Assembly (NCBI GenBank): GCA_018969225.1
Contig: JAGWYS010000008.1
Span: 1 to 36,300, forward strand
Direction: 5' to 3'
Length of the DNA: 36,300 nucleotides
From: Gemmatimonadota bacterium
GTDB taxonomy: Bacteria > Gemmatimonadota > Gemmatimonadetes > Gemmatimonadales > Gemmatimonadaceae
A program made the position numbers and the translations under genes. Below, in pieces: positions 6,749 to 16,108 of this stretch. Numbering within the stretch: position 1 is the stretch's first letter; every line of letters starts with the position of its first letter. Under the pieces are notes generated by a model. That model saw nothing but the letters and a program-made list of their open reading frames with translations, made no database searches and was not told the DNA's origin.

Positions 6749-8289
6749 CCCCGATTCCCGTGGCACGGCTGGTGACGGCGCTCGCGGACGCCGGCCTGCT
6801 GGTGACCACCACCGATGCGCTCCCCGAGGCGGTGGCCGACATGGTGGACGACAGCCGCGGCATCTCGGCCGGCGCGGCATTCGTGGCCGTGCGCGGGCAC
6901 GCGCAGGATGGTCACGCGTGGCTGGCGGCGGCACGGCACGGCGGCGCGGCGCTGGCCATCGTGGAGGACGCCGCGGCCGCCGTGGCGGCGGGCATTCCCG
7001 CGCTGGTCGTGCGCGACGGCCGGCGTGCGGCTGGCGTGGCGGCGGCGGCATTCCATGGGTGGCCAGCGCGGGCGCTCATCATGGTGGGGGTCACCGGCAC
7101 CAACGGCAAGACGACGACGGTGGGGCTGCTGCGGCACCTGCTGCACCGCGCGTCGGCGCCGGCGGCCTCAATCGGGACGTTGGGGGTGCTGGTGGGGAGC
7201 CCCGGCGAGCCGTTTCCCGGGGGGCAGGGGCTCACCACGCCCGGCCCCGTGGAATTGCAGCGGCTCCTGCGGGCGCTCGCCGATCATGGCGTGCGCACGG
7301 TGGCCATGGAGGTCTCGTCGCACGCGCTGGACCAGCGGCGGGTCGAGGGGGTGGCCTTCGCGGCCGCCGCCTTCACCAACCTCACGCGAGACCACCTGGA
7401 TTACCACGGTACCATGAAGGCGTATCGCGACGCCAAGCTGCGCCTGCTGGGGCACCTGGCTCCCGGGGGGCGCGCGGTGCTCAACGGCGACGACCCCACG
7501 TGGGACGCGGTGGAGGCACCGGAAGTGTGGCGCTTCGGGGTGCGTGCGGGCGTGGAGGTGGGGGCCCGCGACCTCCGCTTCGGCCCCGACGGGAGCCGGT
7601 TCCTGCTGGTGGGCCCCCAAGGGGCCGCCCCCGTCTCGCTGCCGCTGCTGGGCGACTTCAACGTGGCCAACGCGTTGGCCGCCGCCGCGGTGGCCCTCGC
7701 GGTGGGGCGCCCCGTTGCGGAGGTGGCCGAGCGACTGGCCACGGTGCCGCAGGTGGCGGGGCGGCTGGAGCGCATTCACGGGGCCCCCACGGTGCTGTGC
7801 GACTACGCGCACACGCCGGATGCGCTGGAGCGGGCGCTGCAGGCGGTGCGCCCGTTTGCCGCGGAGGGGGGCGGGCGGGTGATCGTGGTGTTCGGGTGCG
7901 GCGGCGACCGCGATCGCGGCAAGCGGCCCGAGATGGGGCGCGTCGCCGAGGCGCTGGCGGATGTCGTGGTGCTCACCAGCGACAACCCGCGGACCGAGGA
8001 TCCCGAGCGCATCCTCGACGACATTGCGGCGGGGATGACCCCCGGGGGCTATCGCCGCGTGGAGGATCGGCGCGCAGCCATTCGCGCTGCGCTGGCCGAG
8101 GCGACGGCGCGCGACGTGGTGCTGTTGGCCGGCAAAGGGCATGAGACCTACCAGATTCGGGGCACCACCCGCTATCCGTTCGATGAGCGCATAGTGGTGG
8201 CCGAGGTGGCGGCGGAGGTGGCCGCGACACGGGGCGCTTCGCTGCTGGCCACCGGCACGCCGCCGTCTCCTCCATCTTCCCAGCCCTGA
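6745..8289 (+). CDS. murE: UDP-MurNAc-L-Ala-D-Glu:meso-diaminopimelate ligase MurE
   Basis: MurE adds the third amino acid of the peptidoglycan stem peptide in the cytoplasm, using ATP. The 514-aa product has the Mur ligase ATP-binding loop GVTGTNGKTTT (residues 115-125), the central-domain segment EVSSHALDQRR, and the C-terminal motif DNPRTED (413-419). In characterised MurE enzymes DNPR binds meso-diaminopimelate, whereas lysine-adding enzymes differ there, so DAP-type peptidoglycan is predicted. GKGHETYQ lies near the end. ATG at 6745 overlaps the ftsI stop (ATGA), indicating coupled translation. The last 20 or so residues (Ala/Thr/Pro/Ser-rich) are an unconserved tail. Confidence 0.97.
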   Translation: MTPIPVARLVTALADAGLLVTTTDALPEAVADMVDDSRGISAGAAFVAVRGHAQDGHAWLAAARHGGAALAIVEDAAAAVAAGIPALVVRDGRRAAGVAAAAFHGWPARALIMVGVTGTNGKTTTVGLLRHLLHRASAPAASIGTLGVLVGSPGEPFPGGQGLTTPGPVELQRLLRALADHGVRTVAMEVSSHALDQRRVEGVAFAAAAFTNLTRDHLDYHGTMKAYRDAKLRLLGHLAPGGRAVLNGDDPTWDAVEAPEVWRFGVRAGVEVGARDLRFGPDGSRFLLVGPQGAAPVSLPLLGDFNVANALAAAAVALAVGRPVAEVAERLATVPQVAGRLERIHGAPTVLCDYAHTPDALERALQAVRPFAAEGGGRVIVVFGCGGDRDRGKRPEMGRVAEALADVVVLTSDNPRTEDPERILDDIAAGMTPGGYRRVEDRRAAIRAALAEATARDVVLLAGKGHETYQIRGTTRYPFDERIVVAEVAAEVAATRGASLLATGTPPSPPSSQP

Positions 8290-9722
8290 TGCCCCCACTC
8301 GGCACAGCTTTCCTTGCAGTCCCGCCCGTGGCGGCGCGGCGCCCGCATCCGTTCTGGACCTTGGAACGGGTGGCGCGCGCCTTGGGGACGGGCCCCCGCA
8401 GCGGCCAGGCGCTGGCCGGCGTCAGCACGGACACGCGCGCCCTTGAGGCGGGGAGCCTGTTCGTGGCGCTTCGCGGGGAACGCTTCGATGCGCACGACTT
8501 GCTGCCACAGGCCAAGGCGGCGGGGGCGGCGGCCGTGGTGGTCGAGCGTCCGGAGGCGGCGGTGGGTCTCGGACTCCCCGTGTATGTGGTGCCCGATACC
8601 CTGGTGGCACTGGGCCAGCTGGCGGCGGCGTGGCGTCGGGCCTGGGGGGGCACTGTGGTGGCTGTCGCGGGCTCCAATGGGAAGACCAGCACCAAGGAAC
8701 TGATCGCCGCGGCGCTGGGAGGGACCCTGCTGGTGCACGCCACCCCCGGCAACTTCAACAATCAGGTCGGGGTTCCGCTCACGTTGCTGGGCATTCCCTC
8801 GCCGGCGCAGGTGGCGGTGGTGGAAATCGGCACCAACGCGCCGGGTGAGGTGGCCCTGCTGCGCGCGCTCGCCGCACCGGATGTGACGGTGCTCACCTCC
8901 GTTGGCGAGGAACACCTGGAGGGGTTGGGTGACCTGCAGGGGGTGCTGCGCGAGGAGTGCGCCGTCTTCGCCCCGGAGGCGCTGGCGGTGGTGCCGGCCG
9001 CGCATCCGGAGGTGCTGGCAGAGGCGCGTCGACACGCGCGCGCCACGGTGGTGGCCGGGTTGGGGCCGGTGACGGGGGAACAGGTGGGGGGGGAAGGGGT
9101 GCCCTCGTGTGTCCCCGAGGTCTGGGGGATGGATCTGGAGGGGCGGCCGTGGTTGGAACGGCACGGGGTGCGCCTGCAGCTGCCGCTGCGCGGGGCCCAT
9201 CAGGGGGCCAACGCCATGCTGGCGCTGGCCGTGTGCGAGGCCGTCGGCGTCCCGTTGGAGCGGGCGGCGGCCGGGATCGCCGCCATGGCGGTGCCGGGCA
9301 TGCGCGGCACGTGGGAGGCCTACGGGCGGGCCACGGTCATCAACGACGCGTACAATGCCAACCCGCCGTCGATGCGCGCCGCGCTGGCGCTCCTGGAGGC
9401 GCTGGATCCGGGACGGCAGCGCGTGGCGGTGCTGGGCGGCATGCGGGAACTCGGGGCCCGGGCCGACGCCTTGCACCGGGACGTGGCGGCGGCGGCGCTC
9501 GCGACGTCGCTTCCGGTGCTCGCGGGGGTCGGCGACCTCGGTGCGGCGCTTGCGGCGCTGGCTCCCGGCGATCCGCGCGTGGTGACCGGCGCCGACGTGG
9601 ACGAGTTGTGGCCGCGGTTGCGCCCCCGCCTGGCACCTGACGCCATCCTCCTGCTCAAGGCCTCCCGCGGGGTGCGCCTCGAGCGTCTTCTTCCCTTGCT
9701 TGCCGATTGGGCGGCCGCCTAG
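8289..9722 (+). CDS. murF: UDP-MurNAc-tripeptide:D-Ala-D-Ala ligase MurF
   Basis: MurF attaches the D-Ala-D-Ala dipeptide, completing the cytoplasmic UDP-MurNAc-pentapeptide. The 477-aa protein shows the N-terminal segment VSTDTRALEAGSLFVAL, the ATP loop GSNGKTSTKE (residues 128-137), VEIGTNAPGE in the central domain and NDAYNANPPSMRAAL in the C-terminal domain, all in family order. ATG at 8289 shares its A with the murE stop (TGATG). No ddl gene for making the D-Ala-D-Ala substrate is present in the window, so it must be supplied from elsewhere. The C-terminal codons overlap the mraY start. Confidence 0.96.
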   Translation: MPPLGTAFLAVPPVAARRPHPFWTLERVARALGTGPRSGQALAGVSTDTRALEAGSLFVALRGERFDAHDLLPQAKAAGAAAVVVERPEAAVGLGLPVYVVPDTLVALGQLAAAWRRAWGGTVVAVAGSNGKTSTKELIAAALGGTLLVHATPGNFNNQVGVPLTLLGIPSPAQVAVVEIGTNAPGEVALLRALAAPDVTVLTSVGEEHLEGLGDLQGVLREECAVFAPEALAVVPAAHPEVLAEARRHARATVVAGLGPVTGEQVGGEGVPSCVPEVWGMDLEGRPWLERHGVRLQLPLRGAHQGANAMLALAVCEAVGVPLERAAAGIAAMAVPGMRGTWEAYGRATVINDAYNANPPSMRAALALLEALDPGRQRVAVLGGMRELGARADALHRDVAAAALATSLPVLAGVGDLGAALAALAPGDPRVVTGADVDELWPRLRPRLAPDAILLLKASRGVRLERLLPLLADWAAA

Positions 9723-10864
9723 TGCTGTACCACCTGCTCCAGCCGCTGGCGCCCGATGTGCGCCTGTTCAACCTGCTCAACTACATCACGTTCCGCTCGG
9801 CCGCGGCGTTCGTGACCGCCCTCCTGCTTTCGTTCCTGCTCGGGCCGCTCGTCATCCGCCGGCTGGCGGCGATGGCGGTGCACCAGGTGGTGCGCGAGGG
9901 GGTGCCGGACACCCATCAGGGGAAGGGGCGCACCCCCACCATGGGCGGGGTGCTCATCCTCCTCGCCACGCTCGCCCCGGTGCTGCTGTGGGCCCGGCTC
10001 GACAACCGGTACGTGCTGTACGCGGGGGTGGTCATGCTGTGGATGGGCGCCATCGGGTTCCTGGACGACGTGCTGAAGCTCCGCCAGAAGCGGCTGGGGC
10101 TGAAGAACGAGGGGTTGGTCGAGCGCTACAAGCTGGCGGGACAGGTCACGTGCGGAGTGCTGCTCGCCACGCTGCTGCTGGTCGCGCCGCTCAACGGGTT
10201 GCCGGCAGCCTCCACCACGCTGCCGTTCTTCAAGTACGTGCTCGTCGCCCCTGCCGCCGCGTGGGCGGCGTGGGTGTACGTGCCGTTCGTGACCGTCGTG
10301 CTCACGGGGGCCAGCAACGCCGTCAACCTCACCGACGGGCTCGACGGCCTCGCGGCGGGGCTGTCGGCCGTGGCGCTCCTCACCTTTGCCGTGTTCGCCT
10401 ATGTGCTGGGCCGGGTGGATACCAGCGCGTACCTTCAGGTGTTCTACCTGCGCGGGGCTGGCGAACTGACGGTGTTCTGTGCCGCGGCGGTCGGGGCCTG
10501 CATCGGGTTCCTGTGGTACAACGCGAACCCCGCGCAGGTGTTCATGGGGGACACCGGGTCGCTGGCGCTGGGGGGGGCCCTGGGGGCGATCGCCATCCTC
10601 CTCAAGAGCGAGCTGCTGCTGCTGGTGGTGGGGGCGGTGTTCGTGGCCGAGACGCTGTCGGTGATCATCCAGCGCTCGGTCTTCAAGTGGCGCCGGCGCC
10701 GCTACGGCCTCGCGCACGCCCAGGCCCATCGGGTGTTCCGGCGCGCACCCTTGCACCACCATTTCGAATTGAGCGGGTGGCCGGAGGGGCAGGTGGTGGT
10801 GCGCTTCTGGATCGTGGGCATCCTCTGCGCCATCGTGGCGCTCAGCACGCTGAAGCTGCGGTGA
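9722..10864 (+). CDS. mraY: phospho-N-acetylmuramoyl-pentapeptide transferase MraY
   Basis: MraY transfers phospho-MurNAc-pentapeptide from UDP to undecaprenyl phosphate in the inner membrane, forming lipid I. I take GTG at 9722, which overlaps the murF stop by 1 nt (TAGTG). From there the protein begins MLYHLL and NYITFR and aligns with the usual N-terminus; a TTG 15 nt earlier is an alternative. The 380-aa product has about ten hydrophobic helices. It also has PTMGGVLIL, the catalytic pair Asp115-Asp116 in DDVLKLR (the same numbering as in E. coli), NLTDGLDGLAAG (D205, D208), and the histidine cluster HHHFE (345-349). Confidence 0.97.
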   Translation: MLYHLLQPLAPDVRLFNLLNYITFRSAAAFVTALLLSFLLGPLVIRRLAAMAVHQVVREGVPDTHQGKGRTPTMGGVLILLATLAPVLLWARLDNRYVLYAGVVMLWMGAIGFLDDVLKLRQKRLGLKNEGLVERYKLAGQVTCGVLLATLLLVAPLNGLPAASTTLPFFKYVLVAPAAAWAAWVYVPFVTVVLTGASNAVNLTDGLDGLAAGLSAVALLTFAVFAYVLGRVDTSAYLQVFYLRGAGELTVFCAAAVGACIGFLWYNANPAQVFMGDTGSLALGGALGAIAILLKSELLLLVVGAVFVAETLSVIIQRSVFKWRRRRYGLAHAQAHRVFRRAPLHHHFELSGWPEGQVVVRFWIVGILCAIVALSTLKLR

Positions 10865-10870
10865 CGGCCC

Positions 10871-12337
10871 ATGGTTGACGCGCGCGAGGGACCGCTGCTG
10901 GCCGCGGAGGTAGCGCGTCGGCTGGCCGAGCGGCGGGGCGAGTGGGCGGTGCTGGGGCTTGGGCGCAGCGGCGTGGCCGCCGCCCGCCTCCTGCGGGCGC
11001 TGGGGATCCCGGTGTACGCGTCCGACGGGGGTGAGGGGGCCGCCGTCCGCGACGGGGCCGAGCAGGCCGCCCGGTCCGGCGCCGATGTGGACGTGGGGCG
11101 GCACGACCTCGCGCGCGTGGCCCGGGCTTCGGTCGTGGTGGTAAGCCCCGGGATCCCCCCCTCGGCCCCCCCGCTCGCGACGGCTCGGTCGGCCGGCGTG
11201 CCGGTGGTGTCGGAGGTCGAGGTGGCACTGCGGTGCCTGCCGGGGATGCGCTACATCGCCACCACCGGCACCAACGGCAAGAGCACCGTCACCGCCATCA
11301 CCGCGCAGCTGCTGCGCGCGCTCGGGCATGACGCCGAGGCCGTGGGGAACATCGGCGTGCCGGTGGCTGAGCTGGCGCTGCGCGATCGCCCACCCGCGTG
11401 GGCGGCCGTGGAGGTCTCGTCGTTCCAGCTGCACGACACGCCCGGCATCCTCCCGGACGCGGGCGTGCTGACCACCCTGAGCCCGGATCACCTCGACCGG
11501 TATTCCTCGCTGGCGGCGTACTACGCGGACAAGCGGCGGCTCTTTGCCAACGCCACCCCGCACGCCCAGTGGGTGACCACCGCCGACAACGCCGACGTTG
11601 ATGCGCTCGTGGCCGGGATCCCCGGGCACTGGCACCGGTTCTCCACGGCCGCTGTGCCGCCAGCCGGGGTGGCGGCGTGGTATGACCGGGCGGCCGACGC
11701 CCTGCTGCTGTTCGGACGCCCGCTGGCGCCGCGCGACCGGCTCCCGCTGCCGGGGGACCACAACGTCGCCAACTTGCTGGCCTCGGTGCTGGCGATCGCC
11801 GTGGCCGACCGCGCCCACGCCGAACCGTGGGCGCGCGAGCGGTTGGCCGAGGCGGTGGCCACGGTGTCGGCGCTGGAGCACCGCCTCCAGGCTGTGGGCG
11901 AGGCGGACGGGGTGCGCTGGATCAACGATTCCAAGGCCACCAACGTGGCGTCCACGCTGGTGGCGCTGGAGGGGATGACGCGCCCCGCGGTCGTGCTGCT
12001 CGGCGGGCGTCCCAAGAACGAGCCGCTGGACCCGTTGGTGGAACCGCTCCGGCGCGTGGCGCGCGCGGTGGTCACGTATGGCGAGGCCGGGCGCGCCTTC
12101 GCCGAGGTGCTCGCGCCGGCGCTGGCGGGGCGCGCGTCCGTGGTGGCGCTCCCCCTCGGGGCCACCTTCGAGCAGGTCGTCGATCGCGCGCGCGCGCTGG
12201 CCCGTCCCGGGGACGTGCTGCTGCTCTCCCCCGCCTGCGCCAGCTACGACATGTTCCGCAACTACGAGGAGCGCGGCCGGCGCTTCGCCGAGCTGGCGGC
12301 GCGCGCCGCCGCGGGCCTTCCCGGTGATGGGCGCTGA
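10871..12337 (+). CDS. murD: UDP-MurNAc-L-alanine:D-glutamate ligase MurD
   Basis: MurD adds D-glutamate to UDP-MurNAc-L-Ala. The 488-aa protein starts at ATG 10871, six nt after mraY. It has the N-terminal nucleotide-binding pattern VLGLGRSGVAAARLL, VVVVSPGIPPSAP, the ATP loop TTGTNGKST (residues 131-139), EVSSFQL in the central domain, and NDSKATNVAST and SPACASYDMFRNYEERG in the C-terminal domain. The last is diagnostic for MurD. The end of the gene overlaps the ftsW start by 11 nt. Confidence 0.97.
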   Translation: MVDAREGPLLAAEVARRLAERRGEWAVLGLGRSGVAAARLLRALGIPVYASDGGEGAAVRDGAEQAARSGADVDVGRHDLARVARASVVVVSPGIPPSAPPLATARSAGVPVVSEVEVALRCLPGMRYIATTGTNGKSTVTAITAQLLRALGHDAEAVGNIGVPVAELALRDRPPAWAAVEVSSFQLHDTPGILPDAGVLTTLSPDHLDRYSSLAAYYADKRRLFANATPHAQWVTTADNADVDALVAGIPGHWHRFSTAAVPPAGVAAWYDRAADALLLFGRPLAPRDRLPLPGDHNVANLLASVLAIAVADRAHAEPWARERLAEAVATVSALEHRLQAVGEADGVRWINDSKATNVASTLVALEGMTRPAVVLLGGRPKNEPLDPLVEPLRRVARAVVTYGEAGRAFAEVLAPALAGRASVVALPLGATFEQVVDRARALARPGDVLLLSPACASYDMFRNYEERGRRFAELAARAAAGLPGDGR

Positions 12338-13544
12338 CCGGCCTCGTGCCGCCGCCGCACCGGCGCGCCCGGCCCGCGTCCGGCACCGCTGGGTGATGGG
12401 GCTCGAGGCGCGCCTGCTGATCGTGCTGACCGTCGTGCTCGTCGGCCTCGGCCACGTGGTGCTCTACAGCGCCAGCGCCCTGCAGGTCACCCAATACGGG
12501 CTCGCCCGCACCTTCTTCGTGGCCAACCAGGCCCAGGGGGCGCTCGCCGGCGCGATCTTGCTGCTCGTGCTGGCCCGTCTTGACGCCCAGTGGGTGCGGC
12601 GCGCGGCGTGGCCCGGGATGCTGCTCGCTCTGCTCCTCATGGCCCTGGTGCTGCTCCCCGGGATCACGCCCGTGAACGGGTCGCGTCGCTACCTCGTGGG
12701 GCGCTCGGTGCAGCCCTCGGAACTGGCCAAGCTGGCCCTGTGTGCGTGGGTGCCCCTGCTCATCGTGCGCAAGGGCGAGCGGCTGCGGGAACTCCGGCGC
12801 GGTCTGCTGCCGGTGGTGCTGGTGGTTGGGACGCTGTGCCTGCTGGCCGTCCTCGAGCCCGACCTGTCCGCGGCGATGCTGTACTGCCTGCTCACCGGCA
12901 TCCTGCTGTTCGTGGCGGGGGCGCGGTGGCGGCACTTCCTGCTCTTCACCGCAGTGGGCGCGCTCGCCCTCGGCGCCATGGCCCTGCGCCCCGGCTACGT
13001 GCGCAACCGCCTGCAGGAGTTCGCCGGGGGCGAGCTCCCCGCCGCCGCGCAGCGGGGGCTCGGGTTTCAGCAGGACCAGTCGAAGATCGCGGTCGGGTCG
13101 GGGGGCGTGCTGGGCGTCGGGCTGGCGCGCGGCAACCAGCAACGCGGGTGGCTGCCGCTCGCGTACAACGACTTCATTGCGTCCGTCATCGGCGAAGAGT
13201 TCGGTTTCGTTGGACTCGCGTTGTGCACGCTCGCCTTTGCCCTGTACGGCTACCTGGGCTTCCTGATCGCGGCGCAGGCCCGGTCCCCGTACCTCGGGCT
13301 GCTGGCCGTGGGGCTCACCACGGTGACCGTGGTCACCGCGCTCGTGCACCTCGCCGTGGTGGTGGACCTCCTCCCCAACACCGGGCTCACGCTGCCGTTC
13401 GTCTCCTACGGCCGCTCGAACCTGGTGCTCACCCTGGCCATGACCGGCATCCTCGCCAACATCGGGAGCACGCGCGAGCGCGTGTTCGGGGCGGAGGCCA
13501 CCGACCCGTTCGCCGGCCCCGGTGCCCGGCGGCTCGCCTCATGA
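12327..13544 (+). CDS. ftsW: septal peptidoglycan polymerase FtsW (SEDS family)
   Basis: FtsW is the SEDS glycosyltransferase that polymerises lipid II at the septum with its partner FtsI. I chose ATG at 12327, 11 nt inside murD; a GTG directly before it is possible. After an Ala/Arg/Pro-rich cytoplasmic tail of about 25 residues, the 405-aa protein has around ten transmembrane helices. Family motifs seen are LYSASAL near the first helix, RRYLVGRSVQPSELAKL, LEPDLSAAML, the long periplasmic loop with QDQSKIAVGSGG and YNDFIASVIGEEFGF, and LPNTGLTLPFVSYGRSN near the C-terminus. Placement between murD and murG, as in most dcw clusters, supports FtsW over RodA. Confidence 0.95.
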   Translation: MGADRPRAAAAPARPARVRHRWVMGLEARLLIVLTVVLVGLGHVVLYSASALQVTQYGLARTFFVANQAQGALAGAILLLVLARLDAQWVRRAAWPGMLLALLLMALVLLPGITPVNGSRRYLVGRSVQPSELAKLALCAWVPLLIVRKGERLRELRRGLLPVVLVVGTLCLLAVLEPDLSAAMLYCLLTGILLFVAGARWRHFLLFTAVGALALGAMALRPGYVRNRLQEFAGGELPAAAQRGLGFQQDQSKIAVGSGGVLGVGLARGNQQRGWLPLAYNDFIASVIGEEFGFVGLALCTLAFALYGYLGFLIAAQARSPYLGLLAVGLTTVTVVTALVHLAVVVDLLPNTGLTLPFVSYGRSNLVLTLAMTGILANIGSTRERVFGAEATDPFAGPGARRLAS

Positions 13545-14650
13545 GCGACGCCCCCGTGCTCTGGTTTGCCGGTGGGGGGACGGGCGGCCACCTCTACCCC
13601 GGGCTGGCCATCGCCCGCGCCGTCGTGCGCCTCGCCCCGACGGTGCGCCCATGGTTCATTGGCGCGCGGCGTGGCATCGAGCGCGAGGTGCTTCCGGGCA
13701 CGGAGTTTCCGCATGCCCTGCTGGATCTGCACCCGTTGTATCGGCGGACGCCGTGGGACAACTGGCGCACCCTCCGCGGGGGGGTGCGGGCGTGGGGCGC
13801 GCTCTCCGACCTGGCTCGGTCCGCCGGCCGTCCCATCGGGGTGGTGGGCACCGGTGGCTACGCGGCGGGGGTGGCGCTGGCGTGGGCTCGCGCACACCAG
13901 GTGCCGACGGTCCTGCATGAGCCCGACAGCCATCCCGGGCTGACGACTCGCGCCTTCGCCGGCGGCTCCCGTGCCCTCTATCTCGGGTTTCCCGAGGCCA
14001 TGGCGCATCTCCCGACGCGGGTGGCCGGGCGGTGTCACGCGCTGGGGTGCCCCATCGAACCGCCGCCCGCCGTGCCGGCGGACCGGGACGCGGCACGCCG
14101 CCGTTGGGGTTTGCCATCGACGGCGTTCGTGGTGCTGGTGGTGGGGGGCAGCCAAGGGGCCCGGGCGCTCAACGAGGCCATGCGCGCGTGGGTGGCGGCC
14201 GGCCTCCCCGAAGGGGTCGCCCTGATCTGGGCCACGGGGACCCGGCAGGCCGACGCCTATCTGGCATGCGACGGGCCGCAGGTGCGGGTACGGCCGTACT
14301 TGGCGCCGATTGCCGAGGCCTACGCCGCAGCCGACCTCGCCGTCACCCGGGCCGGGGCGATGACCATTGCGGAACTGTGCGCCTGGGGAATCCCCTCCAT
14401 CCTGGTTCCCCTGCCCACGGCGGCGCAGGACCATCAGGCGCACAATGCGCGGGCCACGGCGGGCGCGGGCGCCGCCGTCCACCTGCCGCAGGCGGAGCTG
14501 ACGCCGGCGCGCCTCCAGGAGCTGGTGACCGCGTTGCGCGGTGACCCGGCCCGCTTGGCGGCGATGGGCGCCGCCGCCCGCCGCCGCGGCCAACCGGGGG
14601 CGGCGGACGCCATCGCGCGCAGCCTGCTCGCCACCGTGGGGATCGCCTGA
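13541..14650 (+). CDS. murG: UDP-GlcNAc:lipid I N-acetylglucosaminyltransferase MurG
   Basis: MurG adds GlcNAc to lipid I on the cytoplasmic face of the membrane, forming lipid II. ATG at 13541 overlaps the ftsW stop by 4 nt. The 369-aa product has the glycine-rich loop GGGTGGH (residues 11-17), GTGGYAAGVALAWA, VLHEPDSHPG, and GGSQGARALNEAM at the start of the C-terminal Rossmann fold. TRAGAMTIAEL and AQDHQAHNA follow, matching the GT28 family donor-binding region. The LHEPDSHPG segment replaces the more usual LHEQN form, a modest variation. Confidence 0.96.
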   Translation: MSDAPVLWFAGGGTGGHLYPGLAIARAVVRLAPTVRPWFIGARRGIEREVLPGTEFPHALLDLHPLYRRTPWDNWRTLRGGVRAWGALSDLARSAGRPIGVVGTGGYAAGVALAWARAHQVPTVLHEPDSHPGLTTRAFAGGSRALYLGFPEAMAHLPTRVAGRCHALGCPIEPPPAVPADRDAARRRWGLPSTAFVVLVVGGSQGARALNEAMRAWVAAGLPEGVALIWATGTRQADAYLACDGPQVRVRPYLAPIAEAYAAADLAVTRAGAMTIAELCAWGIPSILVPLPTAAQDHQAHNARATAGAGAAVHLPQAELTPARLQELVTALRGDPARLAAMGAAARRRGQPGAADAIARSLLATVGIA

Positions 14651-14671
14651 CCCCCGTGCCATATTGCCTGC

Positions 14672-16108
14672 ATGGCCGCTGACCCCTCCCCCCGCCTTCC
14701 CACGCTGTCCCCCCCCGAGGCCGTGGCGCTGCTCACCGGGGACGACCCGCGCCCGGTGCACTTCGTGGGTATCGCCGGGGCGGGCATGAGCGCGCTGGCG
14801 GAGCTTCTGGCCCGACGGCACGTGCAGGTGCAGGGCACCGACGCCAGCCCCGACGGGGCGGTCGTGTTGCGGGCGCTGGGGATCGAGGTCTCGGCGCACG
14901 ATCCCGCCCGCGTGCCGGGCGCGCGGGCCGTGGTGTTCTCGTCCGCCATTCCCGACGGGCATCCTGAACTGCAGGCGGCGCGCGCGGCGGGGATCCCCTT
15001 GGTGCGCCGGGCGGAGGCGCTGGCGGCGGCGGTGGCGGGGGGGCCCTTGGTGGGGATCAGCGGGACGCACGGCAAGACCACCACGACCGTGATGACCACC
15101 GAGGCGCTGGTTGCCGCCGGGGTCGATCCCACCGGGGTGGTGGGCGGTCGGGTCCCCGCCTGGGGGGGAAACCTCCGCCTTGGCGGTCCCTGCGCCGTGG
15201 TGGAGGCCGACGAGTACGATCGCTCGTTCCTGGCGCTCACGCCGCAGGTGGCCGTGGTGCTCAACGTGGAGGCCGATCACCTCGACATCTACCGGGACGT
15301 GGCGGACATCGAGGGCGCCTTTGCGCGGTTCATCGCGCCGGCCCGCGCGATCGTGCGCTGTGCGGATGATCCGGGCGCCATGCGCCTCCCGGTGCGCCCG
15401 GGGCAGGAGGACTTGGCCTACGCCGCCGCCGCCCCCGGCGCGCCGGTCACCGCGACCGGTGCGCGGCTCGTGGCGCGCCAGCTGGTCCTGGATGCCGCCG
15501 GGGCCCGCTTCGTCGCCGAGCTGGATGGGCGCCCGTGCGGGGACGTGCGCCTGCAGGTGCCGGGGCTGCACAACGTGCGCAACGCGCTTGCCGCCTTGGG
15601 GGCCGGAATTGCGCTGGGGTGCGACGTGCCGGCGCTGGCGGCGGGGCTGGAGCGCTTCCGGGGCGTGGACCGGCGTTTCCAGCGCCTGGGAGAGGTGCGC
15701 GGCGTCACGGTGGTGGACGACTACGCCCACCACCCCACCGAGGTGCGCGCGACGCTGGCGGCGGCGCGCCATGCCTTCCCGGGGCGCCGGCTTCAGGTCG
15801 TGTTCCAGCCGCATCTGTACTCGCGCACCCGGGACTTCGCCGCCGAGTTCGCCGACGCGCTGGGGGCCGCCGACCGGGTGTGGCTGTGCGACATCTACGG
15901 CGCGCGGGAGGCGCCCGATCCGTCGGTTACCGCCGAGTGGATTGCCCGGGATCTGCCCCCCGGCCGCCTGGTGTGGACGGGCCCCCGCGCGGCCGTCGTC
16001 GCGCCCCTGGCCGCCGACCTGCGCGACGGCGATCTGCTCCTGACGGTGGGCGCGGGGGATGTCACCGGCGTGGGGCCGGCCGTGCTGGCCGCGCTTCGGA
16101 CCCCATGA
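14672..16108 (+). CDS. murC: UDP-MurNAc:L-alanine ligase MurC
   Basis: MurC adds the first amino acid of the stem peptide. The 478-aa protein starts at ATG 14672 after a 21-nt gap, the longest within the mur part of the cluster; no Shine-Dalgarno is visible. Motifs in order are HFVGIAGAGMSALAELL at the N-terminus, VVFSSAIPDGHPE, the ATP loop GISGTHGKTTTT (residues 128-139), VVEADEYDRSFL, and DDYAHHPTEVRATLAAAR in the C-terminal domain. All are typical of MurC. In many bacteria murB and ddl follow murC; here murC overlaps ftsQ by 4 nt, leaving no room for them. Confidence 0.97.
   Translation: MAADPSPRLPTLSPPEAVALLTGDDPRPVHFVGIAGAGMSALAELLARRHVQVQGTDASPDGAVVLRALGIEVSAHDPARVPGARAVVFSSAIPDGHPELQAARAAGIPLVRRAEALAAAVAGGPLVGISGTHGKTTTTVMTTEALVAAGVDPTGVVGGRVPAWGGNLRLGGPCAVVEADEYDRSFLALTPQVAVVLNVEADHLDIYRDVADIEGAFARFIAPARAIVRCADDPGAMRLPVRPGQEDLAYAAAAPGAPVTATGARLVARQLVLDAAGARFVAELDGRPCGDVRLQVPGLHNVRNALAALGAGIALGCDVPALAAGLERFRGVDRRFQRLGEVRGVTVVDDYAHHPTEVRATLAAARHAFPGRRLQVVFQPHLYSRTRDFAAEFADALGAADRVWLCDIYGAREAPDPSVTAEWIARDLPPGRLVWTGPRAAVVAPLAADLRDGDLLLTVGAGDVTGVGPAVLAALRTP

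Noticed and set aside
9719-11881. Minus-strand open frame of 720 codons
   Set aside because: It is antisense to mraY and murD and has Gln/Arg/His-rich low-complexity content; no start context or domain supports it.
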